Below are positions 7,675-10,871 of a stretch of DNA of 10,871 nucleotides, in pieces (positions within the stretch are counted from its first letter, which is position 1; every line of letters starts with the position of its first letter). The notes beneath the pieces were generated by a model, which searched no databases, was not told the DNA's origin, and was given only the letters and a program-made list of their open reading frames with translations. The DNA is taken from assembly GCA_934553185.1 (NCBI GenBank), contig CAKTFF010000041.1:1-10871 (forward strand), read 5' to 3'. The position numbers were made by a program, and so were the translations under genes. This DNA comes from an uncultured Devosia sp. (lineage in GTDB: Bacteria; Pseudomonadota; Alphaproteobacteria; Rhizobiales; Devosiaceae).

Positions 7675-7980
7675 ATGATTGCATTGTTTTGGTATGATCA
7701 AGACGCACCATGCTCACATCTCAAGCTTGAACTGCATTGGCAGGCGGGTAAGCCGGCCGCGCGCATCATCGCACCGTCGGAGATCATTGAGCGCTATTCC
7801 GACACTCTGGGCCTGCGACGCAATGATGAGATCATTCGGCTGGAAATGGCGCTCGGCTACAGCGTCATTATCGCGGCCTTCGCCGAAATGGACCTGACCA
7901 TTACAGGCGACCGCTCCGCCTGGCCGGATTGTTTCGGTGAGCTTAGATCGAGACCGGCTGGGGAAAGTCGATTTCACTGA
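7675..7980 (+). CDS. Small hypothetical protein, 101 residues
   Basis: I do not recognise a family. The predicted protein begins MIALFWYDQDAPCSHLKLEL, is mixed alpha/beta in look, has no signal peptide or membrane helix, and has acidic and hydrophobic patches such as NDEIIRLEMALGYSVIIAAF (50-69). From about codon 20 onward most codons end in G or C as in the neighbouring genes, supporting real coding; the first codons and the last dozen are less typical. The ATG at 7675 follows GGAAG at modest distance; an in-frame ATG at 7621 would add 18 residues. Its 3' end overlaps the convergent LuxR-type gene by 38 bp, unusual for two real genes. It could be genuine and strain-specific, or a spurious ORF in the gap between two minus-strand genes. 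Confidence 0.45.
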   Translation: MIALFWYDQDAPCSHLKLELHWQAGKPAARIIAPSEIIERYSDTLGLRRNDEIIRLEMALGYSVIIAAFAEMDLTITGDRSAWPDCFGELRSRPAGESRFH

Positions 7981-8587
7981 GCTGAAGGGCCGCCACGCAG
8001 GCATGGGCCCGGTTGCTGGCGCCAATGCGCTGGATGGCTTTTTGCGCATGGGCGGCAACCGTGCGCGCCGAGATGCCAAGCTGGCGGGCAATATGTTCGT
8101 CGGTGAAGCCGGCAGCAACGCCGGACAGAACTTCCCTCTCGCGCCGGCTGAGAATCCGCGGCCGCTCCATTGCCCGCCCGCTCTCATCAGCTGCTGTCAG
8201 GGCATCAACAATGCCGATCACCGGATTGGTCAGGCCAAGAAAGCCGTTGAACTCGCCGCTTTCGGTGAATGATGGACAGCCTTTCGCCAGCGCTTGAACG
8301 GCTTTGTTGTGCCGCGTCATGATGCGGTACTCTACGCCATAGGAACTTCGTGTGTTTGTGGCGGAAAAATAGGCGTCACAGGTCCGCACCCGGTCTTCGA
8401 CATGGATCGCGTCCAGCCAGCCGTAGCCTTCAGCCTGGCCCGGCGCGTGACCGGTGAATTCATACCATTGCGGGCTCAGATAGAAGCAGTAGCCGTCGGG
8501 AAACGTCATCCAGCCCATCAGGCGCGATGCTTCCACGTTTTCCTTGTAGGCGAGCTGATCTTTCGACCAGGTTGGGTTTTGCCGCAT
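7943..8587 (-). CDS. PAS domain LuxR-family transcriptional regulator
   Basis: A 214-residue DNA-binding regulator. Counting from the ATG at 8587, a PAS fold (about residues 20-122, with SPQWYEFTGHAP and the IHVEDR-type segment typical of PAS_3) is followed by a LuxR/GerE helix-turn-helix (about 141-205): LSRREREVL opens it and the recognition helix region is ISARTVAAHAQKAIQRIG. There is no receiver domain or phosphorylatable Asp, so the signal is probably sensed by PAS. A longer frame begins at TTG 8659, but its extra 24 codons use CTA, AGA and GTT, rare in the surrounding genes, and the ATG has AAGG just upstream, so 8587 is preferred. It lies about 95 bp downstream of the GH15 gene on the same strand, with a terminator-like hairpin between. 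Its targets are unknown; the neighbouring trehalose/glucan genes are candidates by position only. Confidence 0.88.
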   Translation of the reverse strand: MRQNPTWSKDQLAYKENVEASRLMGWMTFPDGYCFYLSPQWYEFTGHAPGQAEGYGWLDAIHVEDRVRTCDAYFSATNTRSSYGVEYRIMTRHNKAVQALAKGCPSFTESGEFNGFLGLTNPVIGIVDALTAADESGRAMERPRILSRREREVLSGVAAGFTDEHIARQLGISARTVAAHAQKAIQRIGASNRAHACVAALQLSEIDFPQPVSI

Positions 8588-8671
8588 CCTGCCCTTCGCT
8601 GCCGGGGTTTGAACTAGGTTAGCAAAGTTTTCCCATCTGGCTAGAGGATCGATCTTCAACTCTGTGCAAAC

Positions 8672-8689
8672 GCCTTACGCCGCTAAGGC
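8672..8689 (-). terminator. Probable terminator of the GH15 gene
   Basis: On the minus strand GCCTTA-GCGGCG-TAAGGC is a perfect 6-bp stem with a 6-base loop, followed by GTTTGC. The stop codon of the GH15 gene (8683-8685) is inside the hairpin. The T-run is short, so termination may be partial and allow readthrough into the LuxR-type gene. Confidence 0.45.
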
Positions 8690-10488
8690 TGCCACTCGTC
8701 CTCGGCGGAGCGATCAAGCCGGCGATCCAGGAAATAGGCGGCGCTGATCAGCGCCAGATGGGTCAGCGCCTGAGGAAAGTTACCCAGCTGGAAGCCACGG
8801 CGATCGAGCTCTTCGGAGAACAGGCCCAGGTGATTGCCCAAGCCGAGGCACTTTTCCATCTGCAACTGCGCTTCGCTCAACCGTCCCGCCCGCGCGAGGC
8901 ATTCCACATACCAGAACATGCAGGTGGTGAAAGCGCCGTCCTCACCGGCCAGCCCATCCGCCGAGCGGTAGCGCCAGACGAGGCTATCTGAGGTCAGTTG
9001 CGCGCCGATCGCATCGAGCGTATCGAGCCACACCGGGTCGGTCGCCGACACGAACCGCACCAGCGGCATCATCAGGATGGCGGCGTCGAGCTCCGTGCCG
9101 CCCCTTTCCTGCACGAAATAGCCGTGCTCGGGATGGCGGAAATTGTCCCAGATATCGTGGGCGATGGCATCGCGCAGCGCGATCCACTCCACGAGGGGCG
9201 CGGTGAACGATCGTTTGTTCGCAAGGCGCACCGCCCGGTCGACGCAGACCCAGCACATCAGCCGGGAATGAAGCAGATGCCGTTCGCGGTCGCGCAACTC
9301 CCAGATGCCGGCATCCGCTGTTTGCCAGTTCTGGCCAACGAAATCGACCATCTCCACAATGCGCAGCCAGGCCGACCGGCTGGTCGCCTTGCCATACTTG
9401 TTGCAGAGATAGATGGTGTCCATCAGCTCGCCGAAAATATCGAGCTGGGTCTGGCTCCGGGCGCCATTGCCGATCCGGACCGGCTTTGAGCCCCGATAGC
9501 CCTCCATATGCCCCAGCTCTGTTTCGGGCGTCACTTCACTGCCATCGAGGCGATAAACGATGCGCAGGGCGTCCGCAGATTGGGCGCGCGCATCGAGCCA
9601 TTCGCGGAAGTGCTCGGCCTCCTCACCAAAGCCAAGCCGCAGAAAGGCATAAACGGTGAAGGCGGCGTCACGAATCCAGGTGGCGCGGTAATCCCAGTTG
9701 CGCTCCCCGCCAATGGCTTCTGGCAGGCCAAACGTTGCCGCCGCCGCGATCGAGCCGTGCTGTGCGGAGGTAAGGAGCTTCAGCACCAAAGCCGAGCGTG
9801 TGACGCTTTCGCGCCAGCGGCCCTTGTAGGTGGAGGCGCAGGCCCAATGGCGCCAGGCGAGACTGGTTTTTTCCAGCACGTTCTCCACGCCGTCTTCCCC
9901 TAGGGGTGCGTTCTCGCCGTCCGACAGAACCAGCGACAGCCTCTGCCCTTCCTCCAGCGCGATCTCGGCATGGGCAAATCCTTCGCCGAGCTGCCAGTTA
10001 ACCGCGCCATCGAGCCGCAGGGTCAGTTCAGGAGCGGTAAACAGAACCCCGGTTTCCCTTTGCTCCACCTTCGGCACGACCCGGCCATAATCGGGCCGCG
10101 GCGCACAGTGCAGAACAAAATCGGCCGTGCCGCGGATCATCCGGATGCTGCGCACCACCATGCGGGCAGACGCCGCCGTGCCCGGATAGGGCATGAAGTC
10201 GATGATCTCGGCGCTCGCATCCTCCCACATCCAGCGGGTGATCAGTATATTGGTTTCCGGCCGGTAAAGCTGGCGGGTCACAAAGCCGGCCTTGGTGGGC
10301 CGCACTTCGAAGGTCCCGCTGTCAGGATCAAGCAGTCCTGCGAAAATGGTGGGGCTGTCCAGTTCCGGCCAGCACAGGTAATCGATGGTCGCGTCGCTTG
10401 CCACCAGCGCCACGGTTTCCAGATTGCCGACCACGCCGTGGTCACTGATGGTTCGGCCGCTCAAAGCGGAAGGGTTGTTTGCGGTCAT
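8683..10488 (-). CDS. Glycoside hydrolase family 15 protein (glucoamylase/trehalase-like)
   Basis: A 601-residue cytoplasmic enzyme (no signal peptide) expected to release glucose from alpha-glucans or to hydrolyse trehalose. An N-terminal beta-sandwich begins ISDHGVVGNLETVALVASDATIDYLCWPELDSP-like at 14-46; the (alpha/alpha)6 barrel follows from about 225, with RNWDYRATWIRDAAF at 263-277. The likely general acid is E397 in GIWELRDRERHLLHSRL and the likely base E559 or E560 in LFSEELD, followed by GFQLGNFPQALTHLALI (565-581). Mycobacterial trehalases share this architecture, while other GH15 members act on maltooligosaccharides, so substrate is unresolved. The ATG fits family N-termini; its ribosome site is weak (GAAAG). 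An intrinsic terminator of the upstream gene lies 40-60 bp before it, so it needs its own promoter. Closeness to treS-glgE hints at trehalose or glucan turnover; this is inference. Confidence 0.9.
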   Translation of the reverse strand: MTANNPSALSGRTISDHGVVGNLETVALVASDATIDYLCWPELDSPTIFAGLLDPDSGTFEVRPTKAGFVTRQLYRPETNILITRWMWEDASAEIIDFMPYPGTAASARMVVRSIRMIRGTADFVLHCAPRPDYGRVVPKVEQRETGVLFTAPELTLRLDGAVNWQLGEGFAHAEIALEEGQRLSLVLSDGENAPLGEDGVENVLEKTSLAWRHWACASTYKGRWRESVTRSALVLKLLTSAQHGSIAAAATFGLPEAIGGERNWDYRATWIRDAAFTVYAFLRLGFGEEAEHFREWLDARAQSADALRIVYRLDGSEVTPETELGHMEGYRGSKPVRIGNGARSQTQLDIFGELMDTIYLCNKYGKATSRSAWLRIVEMVDFVGQNWQTADAGIWELRDRERHLLHSRLMCWVCVDRAVRLANKRSFTAPLVEWIALRDAIAHDIWDNFRHPEHGYFVQERGGTELDAAILMMPLVRFVSATDPVWLDTLDAIGAQLTSDSLVWRYRSADGLAGEDGAFTTCMFWYVECLARAGRLSEAQLQMEKCLGLGNHLGLFSEELDRRGFQLGNFPQALTHLALISAAYFLDRRLDRSAEDEWQP

Positions 10489-10527
10489 GGTCAGCTTTCA
10501 AAGCGGCCGTCATGACGCGCTAAGGGC

Positions 10528-10549
10528 AAAACGGAGCGCGCTTGCTCCG
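10528..10549 (-). terminator. Intrinsic terminator of the membrane protein gene
   Basis: On the minus strand CGGAGC-AAGCGC-GCTCCG forms a perfect 6-bp GC-rich stem directly followed by TTTT. It lies about 40 bp after the stop of the partial membrane gene and separates it from the GH15 gene, so the two are probably not one operon. Confidence 0.7.
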
Positions 10550-10590
10550 GTTGCATCCGTTTCGGGGCAACACAATGGCCCAGCCAGACG

Positions 10591-10871
10591 CTACGCGGCG
10601 AACCGCACGCGCAGCCTTTTGACCAGCACCTGCGTCTCCTTGAAGCGTAGGAGGGCGTTAAGGAGGAGGAAGGCCGCGCCGCCCGCGGTCGCGCCGCCCA
10701 GCAATTGCCCCAGCGGCGACCAGCCCACGAGCGCGGCGCTGCACAACCAGCCCAGCATGCCGACGGCAGCCGCGATCACGGCGGAAACCGCGATCTCGCG
10801 CCAGGGGATCGCTATCGGGGTCAGGCGCTCGCTGATCGCAAACAGCGCAGCAAAAGCGGTCAGCGATCCGC
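10591..10871 (-). CDS. Multi-spanning membrane protein, C-terminal part; flippase-like
   Basis: The reading frame enters from the right edge with no stop and ends at TAG (10591-10593), giving 92 C-terminal residues. Two to three hydrophobic helices are visible (AFAALFAI near the edge, then AVIAAAVGMLGWLCSAALVGW and LLGGATAGGAAFLLLNALL), and the end is basic (KETQVLVKRLRVRFAA), consistent with a cytoplasmic tail. The IPWREIA segment between helices and the overall layout resemble the C-terminus of polysaccharide/O-antigen flippases (Wzx/MATE-like), but this is a weak resemblance and other transporters remain possible. A GTG within the frame at 10779 is internal rather than the start. It is followed by a strong terminator. 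Confidence 0.6.
   Translation of the reverse strand, partial: GSLTAFAALFAISERLTPIAIPWREIAVSAVIAAAVGMLGWLCSAALVGWSPLGQLLGGATAGGAAFLLLNALLRFKETQVLVKRLRVRFAA

Noticed and set aside
8600..8630. tRNA T-arm-like bases (GTTCAAACCCC on the minus strand)
   Set aside because: The flanking bases do not form the 5-bp T stem and no acceptor, D or anticodon arm is found, so there is no tRNA or clear tRNA-derived attachment site.
1..10871. Mobile elements, insertion sequences or prophage genes
   Set aside because: No transposase, integrase, terminal inverted repeats or target duplications were seen.

Overview
The window is GC-rich, densely packed proteobacterial DNA. Protein resemblance and gene style suggest an alphaproteobacterium of the Hyphomicrobiales, perhaps Devosia-like. 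That placement is an inference from recognised families; no rRNA or other marker gene is present.

Left part (1-4996): a trehalose / alpha-glucan locus of the GlgE pathway. On the minus strand, glgE (maltose-1-phosphate maltosyltransferase, 655-2718) is followed, through a 4-base ATGA overlap, by a maltokinase-type gene that runs off the left edge. Divergent from glgE, across a 211-bp intergenic region, is a stand-alone trehalose synthase of the Pseudomonas stutzeri type (treS, 2930-4996). Together these encode trehalose <-> maltose (TreS), maltose + ATP -> maltose-1-phosphate (Mak) and transfer of maltosyl units onto alpha-1,4-glucan (GlgE). The usual TreS-Mak fusion is not seen: the kinase begins its own reading frame and the isomerase is a separate divergent gene. 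The branching enzyme GlgB and the debranching enzyme GlgX are not in the window.

Middle part (5029-7980): convergent with treS lies a 787-residue membrane c-di-GMP enzyme (MHYT sensor, PAS, GGDEF, EAL) with both catalytic motif sets intact but no canonical inhibitory I-site arginine. Upstream of it is a 282-bp region holding a 17-bp perfect inverted repeat and a solitary 18-nt element that closely resembles the 3' part of a Cas12a CRISPR repeat. Then comes a small plus-strand ORF with no recognised family.

Right part (7943-10871): on the minus strand are a PAS-LuxR transcription regulator, a GH15-family glucoamylase/trehalase-like enzyme whose stop codon lies in a terminator-like hairpin, and the C-terminal end of a multi-spanning membrane protein (flippase-like) closed by a convincing intrinsic terminator. 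GH15 may return trehalose or alpha-glucan to glucose, which would make it the catabolic partner of the left-hand locus; this is an inference.

Most of the window is ordinary metabolic and signalling DNA. The points worth a second look are the split TreS/Mak architecture, the repeat-rich divergent control region, a His-Asp in place of Pro-Asp in region IV of GlgE, and the solitary Cas12a-repeat-like element.
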